Below are positions 25,044-32,731 of a stretch of 64,000 nt of DNA, piece after piece. The stretch spans positions 2,046,001 to 2,110,000 of the forward strand of contig NZ_JBHSWJ010000002.1 of NCBI RefSeq assembly GCF_042661605.1. Direction: 5' to 3'. The notes under the pieces are model-generated. The model saw only the letters and a list, made by a program, of their open reading frames with translations, did no database searches and was not told the origin of the DNA. This DNA is from Branchiibius cervicis (lineage in GTDB: Bacteria > Actinomycetota > Actinomycetes > Actinomycetales > Dermatophilaceae). The position numbers and the translations under genes are program-made. The stretch's first letter is position 1. Every line of letters begins with the position of its first letter.

Positions 25044-25521
25044 TCTGGCGTTCCGAGCAATCGGGCACCCGCGACCGCAGGGTTCCAAACGACACGTTGG
25101 CAAAGGGATCCTGGTGGAGTCGTCCGACGTCAAAACGTGGCGCAGCACTGTCGTTGACGCCGCCGTCGAAGCACTGGCCGGGGCGGAGCCGTTCACCGGC
25201 GCCGTCATCGTCACGGCGAGGTTCAGCTTCTGCCGGCCAAAATCGCACTACGGGACAGGCCGCAACCAGAATCGTTTGAGACCGTCCGCGCCTGACTACT
25301 GCACCAGTCGTGCTCTCGGCGACGCCGACAAGCTCGGGCGAGCCGTTCTCGACGCTCTGACCGCTGCCAGGGTGTACGTCGATGACTCTCAGGTCGTCCG
25401 TGTGATCGCTGAAAAAGGCTGGTGCGACCGCTCGGTCAGGGAAGGCGCATCCATCACCGTCACCCCGCTGGAAGCGGCCGACCAGCGCAACATTCCGATA
25501 CAGGTTGATGGCGCGGCTTGA
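25036..25521 (+). CDS. RusA-family Holliday junction resolvase
   Basis: 161 aa from ATG 25036, overlapping the previous gene. The family signature is plain: GHPRPQGSKR near the start, RALGDADKLGRAVLDALTAARVYVDDSQVVRVIAEK at about residues 95-130 with the acidic active-site residues (DADK...D..DD). RusA enzymes cut four-way junctions formed during recombination or replication and are common in phages. It fits the replication and repair set of this element. Confidence 0.88.
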   Translation: MADLAFRAIGHPRPQGSKRHVGKGILVESSDVKTWRSTVVDAAVEALAGAEPFTGAVIVTARFSFCRPKSHYGTGRNQNRLRPSAPDYCTSRALGDADKLGRAVLDALTAARVYVDDSQVVRVIAEKGWCDRSVREGASITVTPLEAADQRNIPIQVDGAA

Positions 25522-25641
25522 AACGCAGTGGCGCAAAACTGCGACGCCCGCCAACCAAACCGGCATGACCCATGGTTCGCCCCACCGCTTAATGCGGCCA
25601 CCTGCCGGAATCCCACCCATGCCCTGGGCTGGTGAGCCGCG
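25522..25641. other. Short gap without a recognised feature
   Basis: 120 bp between rusA and the next gene. I see no motif copy, hairpin or credible ORF. Confidence 0.5.
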
Positions 25642-25974
25642 ATGAACAAAGTTGATGCCACTGGCGCGATCCACGCCGCCGACGGGCGGTTCGCTGGCCA
25701 CGTTGCTGGCGAGGCGGACGATATTTGCCTGGTCGACGTTCCTGAAATCGACGCAGCGACAGCGGAGGTCGAACGTTGCGCTCTTGATGCGGCCGGTGAC
25801 CTGAACGTTGACTTGAACGCCGCCCGTGACGACGCGATCAAGCGACTCACCGACGCCGGCCTGGCACCTGACCAAGCACTCGACACCTGGGACGGCGCGC
25901 TACGCAACGCGTTCCGCGCCTTGGTGCCCAACGAACGTACCTCCGAGTCCGAAAGTATGAAGGTCTCCCGATGA
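25642..25974 (+). CDS. Small acidic hypothetical protein
   Basis: 110 aa from ATG 25642. The N-terminus AIHAADGRFAGHVAGEAD has a GRFAxHxxxE(A)D pattern that I recognise as recurrent in small proteins of actinobacterial mobile elements, function unknown. The rest is acidic (DICLVDVPEIDAATAEVE) with a helical C-terminal part. It overlaps the sortase start (ATGA at 25971), so the two are probably co-translated. No Shine-Dalgarno and no SAS precede it. Confidence 0.65.
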   Translation: MNKVDATGAIHAADGRFAGHVAGEADDICLVDVPEIDAATAEVERCALDAAGDLNVDLNAARDDAIKRLTDAGLAPDQALDTWDGALRNAFRALVPNERTSESESMKVSR

Positions 25975-26846
25975 AGCGCTACCAGTCCATTCTGGGCGGT
26001 GCAGTAGGAGTGTGTTCGGTCGCGGCACTGTCCGCCTGCGGACCCACCAGCAACATCAGCTCGCGGCCGGTCGTCACCACCGCGTCGCACAGCACCTCCT
26101 CGCCTGTGGTGGTTTCGAGCTCGGCCCGCACGACTGCCGGGGACACGACCCCAATGACTGCCGACCCAACGAGCTCAGCGACCACGGTCACGCGCGTCCT
26201 GACACCGACACCCAGGTTGACATCGCAGGCCGAGCCGAGCGAGGTGTCCACTCCTGTGCCCAGCAGCGTGAAAGAACCCCCGGTTCCGAGCAATCCCACT
26301 GGGGCAGCGACTCAGGCGCCCACCGCGGAGACATCGGTCGTGGCTATCGGTAGCGCCCCAGCCGGGAGCAGCGGCGGCTTCGCCGTCATGAACGTCACCT
26401 CCGAACTGCCCAGGCTCGGTGCCAACCGGCTCTACGTGCCGAAGTTGGGGATCAACACGTCGATTGTCGCGGCACCGGTCAAGGCTGGAGCACTGGTCGT
26501 CCCCGGCGCGACGAAGGTGGGTCGGTGGACCGGCTCGGTTGGTTATGGCGCAAAGACCGGACGGGCTGTCATCGCGGGACACACCCTGTCTTACGGCCGG
26601 TACAAGGGCGCGTTGGCCCCGATTGCTCGTGCGACCAAGGGCACGGTCATCTACGTCAGCGATTCTGCCGGAAGGGTCTACCGCTTCCTTGTGACCGTTC
26701 GCGCCGAGATGACGAAGTCTGCTCTACCGGCGGACGTGTTCTATGGCCGCGACTCGATGAAGTTGGAACTGGTCACCTGCGGCGGAGTCATCCTGCGAGG
26801 CGGGCACCACAAAGACAACGTGGTGGTCACGGCTGTGCGGTTCTAA
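25971..26846 (+). CDS. Lipoprotein class F/E-like sortase
   Basis: 291 aa from ATG 25971. It has a lipoprotein signal (MKRYQSILGGAVGVCSVAALSACG, lipobox LSAC at about 20-23) and a long Ser/Thr/Pro linker to about residue 145. The sortase domain follows: LYVPKLGINTSIVAAPVKAGAL, GKTGRAVIAGHTLSY-like segment with catalytic His, MKLELVTCGG with catalytic Cys, and GGHHKDNVVVTAVRF where an Arg is usual. The lipid anchor replaces the usual transmembrane anchor. This is the second sortase of the element, so surface display seems important to its biology. Confidence 0.85.
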   Translation: MKRYQSILGGAVGVCSVAALSACGPTSNISSRPVVTTASHSTSSPVVVSSSARTTAGDTTPMTADPTSSATTVTRVLTPTPRLTSQAEPSEVSTPVPSSVKEPPVPSNPTGAATQAPTAETSVVAIGSAPAGSSGGFAVMNVTSELPRLGANRLYVPKLGINTSIVAAPVKAGALVVPGATKVGRWTGSVGYGAKTGRAVIAGHTLSYGRYKGALAPIARATKGTVIYVSDSAGRVYRFLVTVRAEMTKSALPADVFYGRDSMKLELVTCGGVILRGGHHKDNVVVTAVRF

Positions 26847-27030
26847 GCATCCTCCACATGTCCAGGTCTGCTTGGATCGCGGCGATCCGGGCCGACAGGT
26901 GGCCCCGGTAGTCGTTATCCAAGTCAGACCCTGCGTTGTCGAGGCGGCGTAGGTCACTTTGGGCAATGTCTAGTTCCGCGGTCAAAGCAGCGATGCGGAC
27001 CTGCGCGACATCCAGGCTCACCGTTGTCAT
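26827..27030 (-). CDS. Small coiled-coil hypothetical protein
   Basis: 67 aa from ATG 27030 (SAS 6 nt upstream). The sequence VRIAALTAELDIAQSDLRRLDNAGSDLDNDYRGHLSARIAAIQADL has heptad spacing of Leu/Ile and should form a coiled coil. Its 3' end overlaps the convergent sortase gene by 20 bp. It shares the palindromic start region with the divergent gene at 27065. Function unknown. Confidence 0.65.
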   Translation of the reverse strand: MTTVSLDVAQVRIAALTAELDIAQSDLRRLDNAGSDLDNDYRGHLSARIAAIQADLDMWRMLRTAQP

Positions 27031-27036
27031 ACCTGG

Positions 27037-27047
27037 ACGGTGCGACG
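27037..27047 (-). promoter_or_regulatory. SAS copy, coiled-coil gene
   Basis: Exact 11-mer; ATG 27030 after 6 nt (CCAGGT). Confidence 0.8.
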
Positions 27048-27058
27048 CGTCGCACCGT
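27048..27058 (+). promoter_or_regulatory. SAS copy, divergent unknown gene
   Basis: Exact 11-mer; ATG 27065 after 6 nt (CCAGGT). It abuts the minus-strand copy. Confidence 0.8.
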
Positions 27059-27064
27059 CCAGGT

Positions 27065-27364
27065 ATGAACGCAACCCGGCACACGGCACGTAAGGCCCAC
27101 CGCAGCACCGGTTTACGCCCAGTTCCCGGTGGTGGCGTGAAATGGTTCGTTCCGGGTCGGCGAAGTGCTGTTGCCGAGACCACCACCGCCACGTCGGACC
27201 TGGTTGTCGGCCTGGTGTACGCCGGCGCGAGTAGTTTCCGAATGGTCGCTGAGGCAGTGCACTTCGACAACGACGCCATCGAGTTGTGCGCCGTCATGGC
27301 TCGCCACGGCGCGATCGACGCACCGCTGGAGGTGGACGGGCATCATGTCTGTTTCGCCGAGTGA
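27065..27364 (+). CDS. Hypothetical protein
   Basis: 99 aa, start set by the SAS. A basic N-terminus (MNATRHTARKAHRSTGLRP) precedes a small alpha/beta region (LVVGLVYAGASSFRMVAEAVHFDNDAIELCAVMARHG). No family recognised. It ends 4 nt before the SAS of the RNA ligase gene. Confidence 0.65.
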   Translation: MNATRHTARKAHRSTGLRPVPGGGVKWFVPGRRSAVAETTTATSDLVVGLVYAGASSFRMVAEAVHFDNDAIELCAVMARHGAIDAPLEVDGHHVCFAE

Positions 27365-27368
27365 CGAG

Positions 27369-27379
27369 CGTCGCACCGT
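27369..27379 (+). promoter_or_regulatory. SAS copy, RNA ligase
   Basis: Exact 11-mer; GTG 27386 after 6 nt (CAACTC). Confidence 0.8.
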
Positions 27380-27385
27380 CAACTC

Positions 27386-28432
27386 GTGAACGACTCCCGC
27401 GCACTTGCCACAGTTGCCGTCATCGGTGACCTGCAGCCCATTCCCGGCGCCGATCAGATCGAACGAGCGACCGTCCGTGGATGGCACGTCGTTGTCCGTA
27501 AGGGCCAGTTCGCCGCCGGACAGCGGGTCATCTACATCGAGGTCGATGCGCTGCTGCCGATCAGCGACCCGCGTTTCGCGTTCCTGGCTGCGCGCGGAAC
27601 GAAAACCGTTGCACTGCGGGATGGTTCGGGCCTGGAAGGGCATGTACTGCGCACGGTGAAACTACGAGGCCAGGTATCGCAGGGTCTTGTGCTGTCGGAG
27701 CACGAGGCCGGAATCAACCTGGACGAGTCCCCTGTCGGTTCTGATCTGACCGACTCGCTCGGCATCGTCAAGTACGAGCCGCCGATTCCGGCCCATCTGG
27801 CAGGTCAAGTGGTCGGACCATTCCCGGCGCAATTCGCCCCGAGAACTGATGCTGAGCGCGTACAGAACCTGCACGCTCACTGGGCTGTGTTGACTGCGCA
27901 TCCGGCGGGCTGGATCGCGACCGAGAAGGTCGACGGTAGTTCCGTGACAATCGTTCGCGACCCGGCAGACGGTCGCATTCGTTACTGCTCGCGCAACCTC
28001 GAACTGCGTCCGACGCCGGAGTTGTCCAGCCAGATCGTGGACGAGCGGATCGGCCTGAGTGCGGCGCTCGAACCGGGCATGGTGGTGCAGGCGGAGATCG
28101 CCGGGCCCGGGATCCAAGGCAACCCGTTACAGCTGCCCGACCTACGGCTGTTCGTCTTCAACGTTCTGGACGCTCATCGCCGGTTCCTGCCCCGGTCGGC
28201 GTGGCCGCAAGTGGCGCTCAATCACGCTGCGCCGCTACTGGACCTACCGTTCCCGGCCGGCACCGAAGAAGCGGTGGCCCAGGTGGACGGGTTGCGGTCG
28301 GTTGTCGGCCGCGACCGTGCTGCCGAGGGAGTCGTATGGCACACCGCCGACGGCCATGGCCTGACGGTGCTAGATGGACGGGACTACTGGAAGGCGATCA
28401 ACAACCGCTACCTGCTGAAGCATGGCGGGTAG
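27386..28432 (+). CDS. RNA ligase, Rnl5 (DraRnl)-like
   Basis: 348 aa, GTG 27386. The N-terminal OB-like domain reads VIGDLQPIPGADQIERATVRGWHVVVRKGQFAAGQRVIYIEVDALLP, typical of the Deinococcus DRB0094 group. The nucleotidyltransferase motif I is ATEKVDGSSVT (lysine 181, the AMP acceptor), RNLELR is motif III-like, EGVVWHTADG motif IV and WKAINNRYLLKHG motif V with the second lysine. Such ligases seal nicks in RNA or DNA with a 3' ribose and are thought to repair broken RNA. The next gene encodes an ATP-grasp protein 5 nt away, suggesting a paired function. Confidence 0.88.
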   Translation: MNDSRALATVAVIGDLQPIPGADQIERATVRGWHVVVRKGQFAAGQRVIYIEVDALLPISDPRFAFLAARGTKTVALRDGSGLEGHVLRTVKLRGQVSQGLVLSEHEAGINLDESPVGSDLTDSLGIVKYEPPIPAHLAGQVVGPFPAQFAPRTDAERVQNLHAHWAVLTAHPAGWIATEKVDGSSVTIVRDPADGRIRYCSRNLELRPTPELSSQIVDERIGLSAALEPGMVVQAEIAGPGIQGNPLQLPDLRLFVFNVLDAHRRFLPRSAWPQVALNHAAPLLDLPFPAGTEEAVAQVDGLRSVVGRDRAAEGVVWHTADGHGLTVLDGRDYWKAINNRYLLKHGG

Positions 28433-28437
28433 CCGAA

Positions 28438-29418
28438 ATGGCAAAAGACACGAGGACATTGCACGTCGTCACGCACCAACGCTGGATCGCGGACGACTTC
28501 GCTGCCGCGCCCCCGGACGGCTGGCAGGTGCGCCACAGCAACGGGCTCGACGTCCCAGCCGTGGGTCCGGGTGACGCTTTGTGGGCTCCCATGGCCTGGG
28601 TTGCGCGAGCTTACCGGTCCGGGATGAGCCACCCGCTGGCTGCGCCGACTCCCCTCCTGGCCGACCTGATCGCCCCGCACCACCTCAAACGGCCTCTCGT
28701 GACGATGACTCTGCGTGAGACGGAACGGATGACCGCGAAGCGGCCAGTGTTCGCCAAGCTGGCGATGATGAAACACGAGGGTCTACCGGCTCAGTGGTAC
28801 GCCGATGTCGGTGAGTTTCGCTGCGCTGCAGAGAAACTTGGCGCTTCGGAGTCAACGATGGTGTCGTTGTGCTGGGATCGGATGCTCTGGTTGGCGGAGT
28901 ACCGGCTATTCGTAGCAGGCGGACACGCAGTTGGCGCGAGTCGGTACCTAGTGCGCGACTCGGCGACCGGCGAACCGATGTTGTGGTCCGAGGAGCTCGA
29001 CCAGGTCCCGGCGCCACAGGGCGAGCTCGCCGAAGCCATCGACTTCGGCGAACAGGTACTGGTCGGCCCTGTGGAGCGCCCCTCGCTGAACGCATGCACG
29101 TTGGACGTCGGCTGGTCGCCCGACACTGGCTGGTCCGTGATCGAGGTGAACCCGGCATGGTGTTCGGCGGTCTACGGCACCCCGATCGACGCCGCCTGGC
29201 GCTCCGTGCTCGACGCGAACTCGCCCGCGCCACAGAGTCTGTGGACACCTGATCCGTGGCTGCGAAAGATCGCAGGACGACAGACTCCGTTGTCGATCAG
29301 GACAGACGAGCCAGTCGCATGCGAGGCCACTCCTGCCAGGGGAGCCAGCCCCGATGAACGTAGAGCAGTGCTTGCATACGCAGGTCCGAGACTGACCCGT
29401 CGCACCGTCAACAAATGA
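28438..29418 (+). CDS. ATP-grasp-like protein
   Basis: 326 aa from ATG 28438, 5 nt after the ligase stop. Sequence features are those of phage-type ATP-grasp proteins (DUF4343-like): PRPVFAKLAM-type lysine strand (RPVFAKLAMMKHEGLPAQWY), EYRLFVAGGHAVGASRYLV, ACTLDVGWSPDTGWSVIEVNPAWCSAVYGT with the metal-binding E-x-N. ATP-grasp enzymes ligate a carboxylate to an amine or similar. In several bacteria and phages this group neighbours RNA or DNA ligases. Substrate unknown. The final residues RRTVNK arise from overlap with the next SAS. Confidence 0.75.
   Translation: MAKDTRTLHVVTHQRWIADDFAAAPPDGWQVRHSNGLDVPAVGPGDALWAPMAWVARAYRSGMSHPLAAPTPLLADLIAPHHLKRPLVTMTLRETERMTAKRPVFAKLAMMKHEGLPAQWYADVGEFRCAAEKLGASESTMVSLCWDRMLWLAEYRLFVAGGHAVGASRYLVRDSATGEPMLWSEELDQVPAPQGELAEAIDFGEQVLVGPVERPSLNACTLDVGWSPDTGWSVIEVNPAWCSAVYGTPIDAAWRSVLDANSPAPQSLWTPDPWLRKIAGRQTPLSIRTDEPVACEATPARGASPDERRAVLAYAGPRLTRRTVNK
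29398..29408 (+). promoter_or_regulatory. SAS copy
   Basis: Exact 11-mer inside the ATP-grasp 3' end; ATG 29415 after 6 nt (CAACAA). Confidence 0.8.
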
Positions 29419-29708
29419 CAACGACTCTGACGGCGAGCCAGCTTGGACGCCAGCACCACGGGCGAATCATCCGGATCCCGCACGGCAGTTGGACCGGGCA
29501 CCGCGACATCGTCCTCATTGGGATCCGGCGCTGGGAGTTCGAGGGCGTCCAGCGGACGGAACTTCTGGCTCTCGACGGCACTGGCCGCTGGGCTGGTGTC
29601 GCCCACAGCGTGGCCGCCGATGCGATGCTGACGATCCTGGAGGAGTCGCCGCGGACACGGCGCCGGCCGAGACTTGTTGAGCGCAACTACCGGTCTGCGA
29701 GCCACTAG
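29415..29708 (+). CDS. Hypothetical protein
   Basis: 97 aa, ATG 29415 overlapping the previous stop (ATGA). The middle, GRIIRIPHGSWTGHRDIVLIGIRRWEFEGVQRTELLALDGTGRW, looks like a small beta barrel; the end is basic (PRTRRRPRLVERNYR). It could be nucleic-acid binding, by composition only. No family recognised. Confidence 0.6.
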   Translation: MTTTLTASQLGRQHHGRIIRIPHGSWTGHRDIVLIGIRRWEFEGVQRTELLALDGTGRWAGVAHSVAADAMLTILEESPRTRRRPRLVERNYRSASH

Positions 29709-29710
29709 CC

Positions 29711-30007
29711 ATGACCGGCAACGCCTTCCGCGAAGGCAAGGTCCACGTCGTCGCCGACAGGTGCGGTACGTGCATCTTCCGGCCGGGCGACCCGATGCGC
29801 TTGGCACCTGGCCGGGTCAAGGACATGGTAAACGCCGCGGTGTCGCAGGACTCCGCGATCATCTGCCACAGCTCCTTAGGTGGCCAGAACGCCGTCTGCC
29901 GTGGATTCTTCGACCGTTACGACACGACCCCGCTGCGGCTGGCTCGTGCCCTGCGCCTGGTGGAGTTCGACCAGCCTGCCAGCCTGGGCGGTCCCGTCGC
30001 ACCATGA
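29711..30007 (+). CDS. Conserved Cys/His small protein of actinobacterial elements and phages
   Basis: 98 aa from ATG 29711, 2 nt after the previous stop. The pattern CGTCIFRPGDPMRLAPGR, then SAIICHSSL and NAVCRGFFDRY is a group I recognise from many actinobacteriophage and plasmid genomes; three cysteines plus C-H probably bind zinc. No function is established for it. A very short frame (30004-30093, 29 codons) overlaps its stop and is not supported further. Confidence 0.75.
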   Translation: MTGNAFREGKVHVVADRCGTCIFRPGDPMRLAPGRVKDMVNAAVSQDSAIICHSSLGGQNAVCRGFFDRYDTTPLRLARALRLVEFDQPASLGGPVAP

Positions 30008-30120
30008 ACCTGGCTGGGCGGCGTCAAGCCGGAGGTTTGGAAGGTTGTCGCCGGCAAGGACGACTGGGGCGCAAGCCTTTCTACGCCCTGTAGCGGCGTA
30101 CCTGCGCCGCCCAGCCCGCC

Positions 30121-30131
30121 CGTCGCACCGT
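30121..30131 (+). promoter_or_regulatory. SAS copy, DUF1643 fragment
   Basis: Exact 11-mer; ATG 30138 after 6 nt (GAAGGT). Confidence 0.8.
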
Positions 30132-30137
30132 GAAGGT

Positions 30138-30392
30138 ATGACCTATTCCGATCACCCGCTGCACATTGTCGGAAGCCCGCGGGCCGCTGCGCTATGTGGA
30201 CGGCATGATGTGCGGGTGACGGATGCGGTGTTGTCGCCGGACGGTCGATACCGGTACCTGCTGACTCGCCGCTGGGCGGACGGGCCAGTCGCGACGTCAA
30301 GGGCTTGGTCGGTGACGCGGCGCACCGGCAGTTCCGCGACGCCTTCATCCACCGCTTCGAGAACGACCCGGCCACCGGCGCGCAGTCGCTAG
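30138..30392 (+). pseudogene. DUF1643-like gene, 5' fragment
   Basis: The first 50 codons from ATG 30138 read as a DUF1643 N-terminus, with VLSPDGRYRYLLTRRWADGP. The family then continues into a TFVMLNPSTADA-like segment, but here the frame turns into low-complexity Ser/Thr/Arg and stops at 30392. A different frame takes over near 30280. I infer a deletion or recombination joint at about 30285-30300. DUF1643 proteins are common on phages and plasmids, function unknown. Confidence 0.6.
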
Positions 30393-30640
30393 TGCTCGGC
30401 CTGGTCCGTCGCGTGGCTGGCGGCCCCGAGTGCGCTCCCTGGGTCTCCCGACGCGCCACCGCGACAGGCCGACAGGCCATGTTGGTGTTCGTCGCCCGCG
30501 GGTTCGCTGCTTCTGGTGTTCCTGCTCACGGGCCCCTCGGTGGCGAGGTTGCCTCATCAGTGGTGGTGCGGCCTGCCGAGGGCAGTGCTTGCCGAACTCA
30601 TCAGCTTTCGCGAATCGCCCGTCGCACCGTGAAGGCATGA
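30305..30640 (+). CDS. Unrecognised C-terminal fragment fused behind the DUF1643 remnant
   Basis: Open from at least TTG 30305 with strong GC-biased third positions: GDAAHRQFRDAFIHRFENDPATGAQSLVLGLVRR and onward. It ends ARRTVKA, overlapping the next SAS and start (ATGA), like other genes of the element, which supports it as a real gene end. Its own start is missing. The stretch 30373-30414 inside it is one copy of the 42-bp direct repeat. Confidence 0.4.
   Translation: MVGDAAHRQFRDAFIHRFENDPATGAQSLVLGLVRRVAGGPECAPWVSRRATATGRQAMLVFVARGFAASGVPAHGPLGGEVASSVVVRPAEGSACRTHQLSRIARRTVKA
30373..30414 (+). repeat. 42-bp direct repeat, copy 1
   Basis: Contains CGCTAGTGCTCGGCCTGGTC. One mismatch to the copy at 33716-33757. 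The two copies bracket 3.3 kb that includes the restriction-modification pair. Confidence 0.85.
30620..30630 (+). promoter_or_regulatory. SAS copy
   Basis: Exact 11-mer; ATG 30637 after 6 nt (GAAGGC). Confidence 0.8.
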
Positions 30641-31086
30641 CCACCACTACCCGGCTGCAGCAACACCGCGACCAGATCAGCGTACAGTGTTCGCACCTTG
30701 AAGGACTCCCGCCGCACCGGAACTCCGTGCTGTTGGCTCGCGAATGCCTTGGTCGTACGGCCGAGATGACGCCGGACCGGCTGGCTCCGCTATTGGCGGC
30801 CCCAGATTGCATTCGGCTCGATTGGTTCGACACGCTGGAAGGATGCGGGCACACCCCGACCGAGGCCATTAGTGTCGGACCTGTGCCTGGCGCCCCGACC
30901 CTTGCTGTTGCCGTGGCGGGACACCGTCGTGCGCTCGCATGCGTGTTGTCCCCGGGCATGGTTGGCCTTGCTGGGCCGCACGTCGCCCCCATGTTTGACC
31001 ACCCCCTCGCGCTCTTCGGAGGCACGATCGCCGACAACCGTGAAGGCTACTTGCAGCGCGCCCGCACGGGGCGGGCGGCGTCGTGA
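30637..31086 (+). CDS. Hypothetical protein upstream of the XamI-like system
   Basis: 149 aa, start set by the SAS. Helical N-terminal half with LPPHRNSVLLARECLGRTAEM, then PDCIRLDWFDTLEGCGHTPTEAISVG and an Ala/Gly-rich end. No family recognised. Its stop overlaps the methyltransferase GTG (GTGA at 31083), so the restriction-modification genes may be read from this element promoter. Confidence 0.6.
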   Translation: MTTTTRLQQHRDQISVQCSHLEGLPPHRNSVLLARECLGRTAEMTPDRLAPLLAAPDCIRLDWFDTLEGCGHTPTEAISVGPVPGAPTLAVAVAGHRRALACVLSPGMVGLAGPHVAPMFDHPLALFGGTIADNREGYLQRARTGRAAS

Positions 31087-32731
31087 CAAGAGGGAAGCTG
31101 TCGGTGGTGGATGACAAGGTGCCCGCCATGACCATCCGCAGCCTGGAGGAACTCGTGGCGTGCGCGGTGGCACTCGGGGCGGAGAACGTGGACGGCCTGA
31201 GCGTCGCTGAGAAGGAACTGATCATGCAGACGCATGTAGGCCGCCGCGATGTCGCCGCCCTACGAGAGCAGATCGCCACCGGGATTGACCCATTGGGTGA
31301 TGCGTTCTGTGCGCTCCGAAGCGCGGAGGAACGTCGACCCCAGGGGCAGACCTACACGCCTGCCCTCATCGTGGACTCGATGATCAACTGGGCGAAGGCT
31401 CAGGGCGAACCGGCGCGGGTCGTCGATCCCGGTGTGGGGTCAGGTCGTTACCTGCTCAAGGCAGCGGTCGCGTTCCCCGATGCTGTGCTCATCGGCGCTG
31501 ATCTGGACCCCATCGCCGCGCTCATGGCAAGGGCCAACCTCAACGCTGCTGGTCATGCCGATCGCGCGCGAGTCGAACTGGTGGACTACCGCGCCCTCAT
31601 GGTGGAAGGGATCGAGGGCCGAACGTTGTACGTCGGCAACCCACCCTACGTTCGGCACCACGGGATCACACAAGACTGGAAGCAGTGGCTTTCGGCGACG
31701 GCGGCGCTTCACGGGTACAAGGCGTCGCAGCTCGCAGGGCTGCACGTCCACTTTTTCCTTGCCACTCTACAGCACGCGACGACGAACGACTTCGGTGCTT
31801 TCGTCACCTCTTCGGAGTGGCTGGACGTCAACTACGGCGCGCTCGTTCGGCAGATGCTCCTCGGCAAGCTAGGCGGCGACTCCGTCCACGTAGTTGACCC
31901 TGCTGCCATGCCTTTCGACGCCAATACGACGGCAGCCATCACCTGCTTCAACGTCGGGCGACAAGTCGAGTCGATCACACTTCAGTCAGTAAACACGCTG
32001 CCCGAACTGGGGGCACTGTCCAACGGCCACGCGGTGGCCAAGGAACGGCTCATCGAGGCACCCCGTTGGATGCCGCTTCTTCGCGTGACCCCCAAACTTC
32101 CAGAGGGCTACGTCGAACTCGGCGAGCTCGCGCGTGTTCACCGGGGCACCGTGACCGGCGCCAACGCTGTTTGGGTGACGCACAGAGACACAACCAAGTT
32201 GCCCGAGTCCCTGTTGCAGCCGTCGGTAACGAAGGCCCGTGAGCTTTTCGCGGCAGGCAGTGTTCTCCAGGACACATCCACCCTTCGGGTCGTCATCGAC
32301 CTTCCGACGGAACTGGACGAGCTTGACCCGGATGAGCGGCGGAAGGTGGACGCCTTTCTCCGCCGACCGGAGGTGAAGGTCGCGAAACAGGGCTTCGTGG
32401 CCTCTAACCGCAAGGCGTGGTGGAGTGTCGGACTTCGCAGCCCTGCGCCGATCCTCGCTACCTACATGGCTCGCCGCCCCCCGCCTTCGTGCGAAACGCG
32501 GCAGATGCGCGGCACATCAACATCGCACATGGGCTCTATCCACGCGAGGCGATGTCGGTGCACGCTCTCGCAAAGCTCACTGAGCATCTGAGAGTGTCAG
32601 TTACCCTCGGGCAGGGTCGGACGTACGCAGGTGGTCTGACCAAGTTCGAACCGAGGGAGATGGAACGGCTCCCTGTGCCAACGATGGAGCTGCTGAACGA
32701 TGACGGCTACACCCCCAAGGTGGGACAATGA
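31083..32731 (+). pseudogene. N6-adenine methyltransferase of a XamI-like system, one frameshift near the 3' end
   Basis: Reading from GTG 31083 (or ATG 31128, with AAGG upstream) the protein has GQTYTPALIVDSMINWA, the SAM motif RVVDPGVGSGRYLLKAA, LIGADLDPIAALMARANL and the catalytic YVGNPPYVRHHG, giving a gamma-class adenine methyltransferase with a C-terminal target region. The frame breaks at the CCCCCC run 32477-32482. With one added C the protein continues ARRPPAFVRNAADARHINIAHGLYPREA to 32731 and overlaps the endonuclease start. An active endonuclease without methylase would be lethal, so this is likely a base-call error or a phase-variable switch. Confidence 0.8.

Larger units (their letters stand above)
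27028..27067. repeat. Perfect 40-bp palindrome holding two divergent SAS and both start codons
   Basis: Half site: CGTCGCACCGT-CCAGGT-ATG, present in both directions with no spacer. The two ATGs (27030 minus, 27065 plus) are the palindrome ends. Individual SAS copies: 27037-27047 minus, 27048-27058 plus. Confidence 0.95.

Noticed and set aside
29995..30007. CGTCGCACCATGA, close to the SAS
   Set aside because: One mismatch and no start codon at the 6-nt position; it is the end of the Cys/His protein gene. The 29-codon frame from its ATG has no other support.
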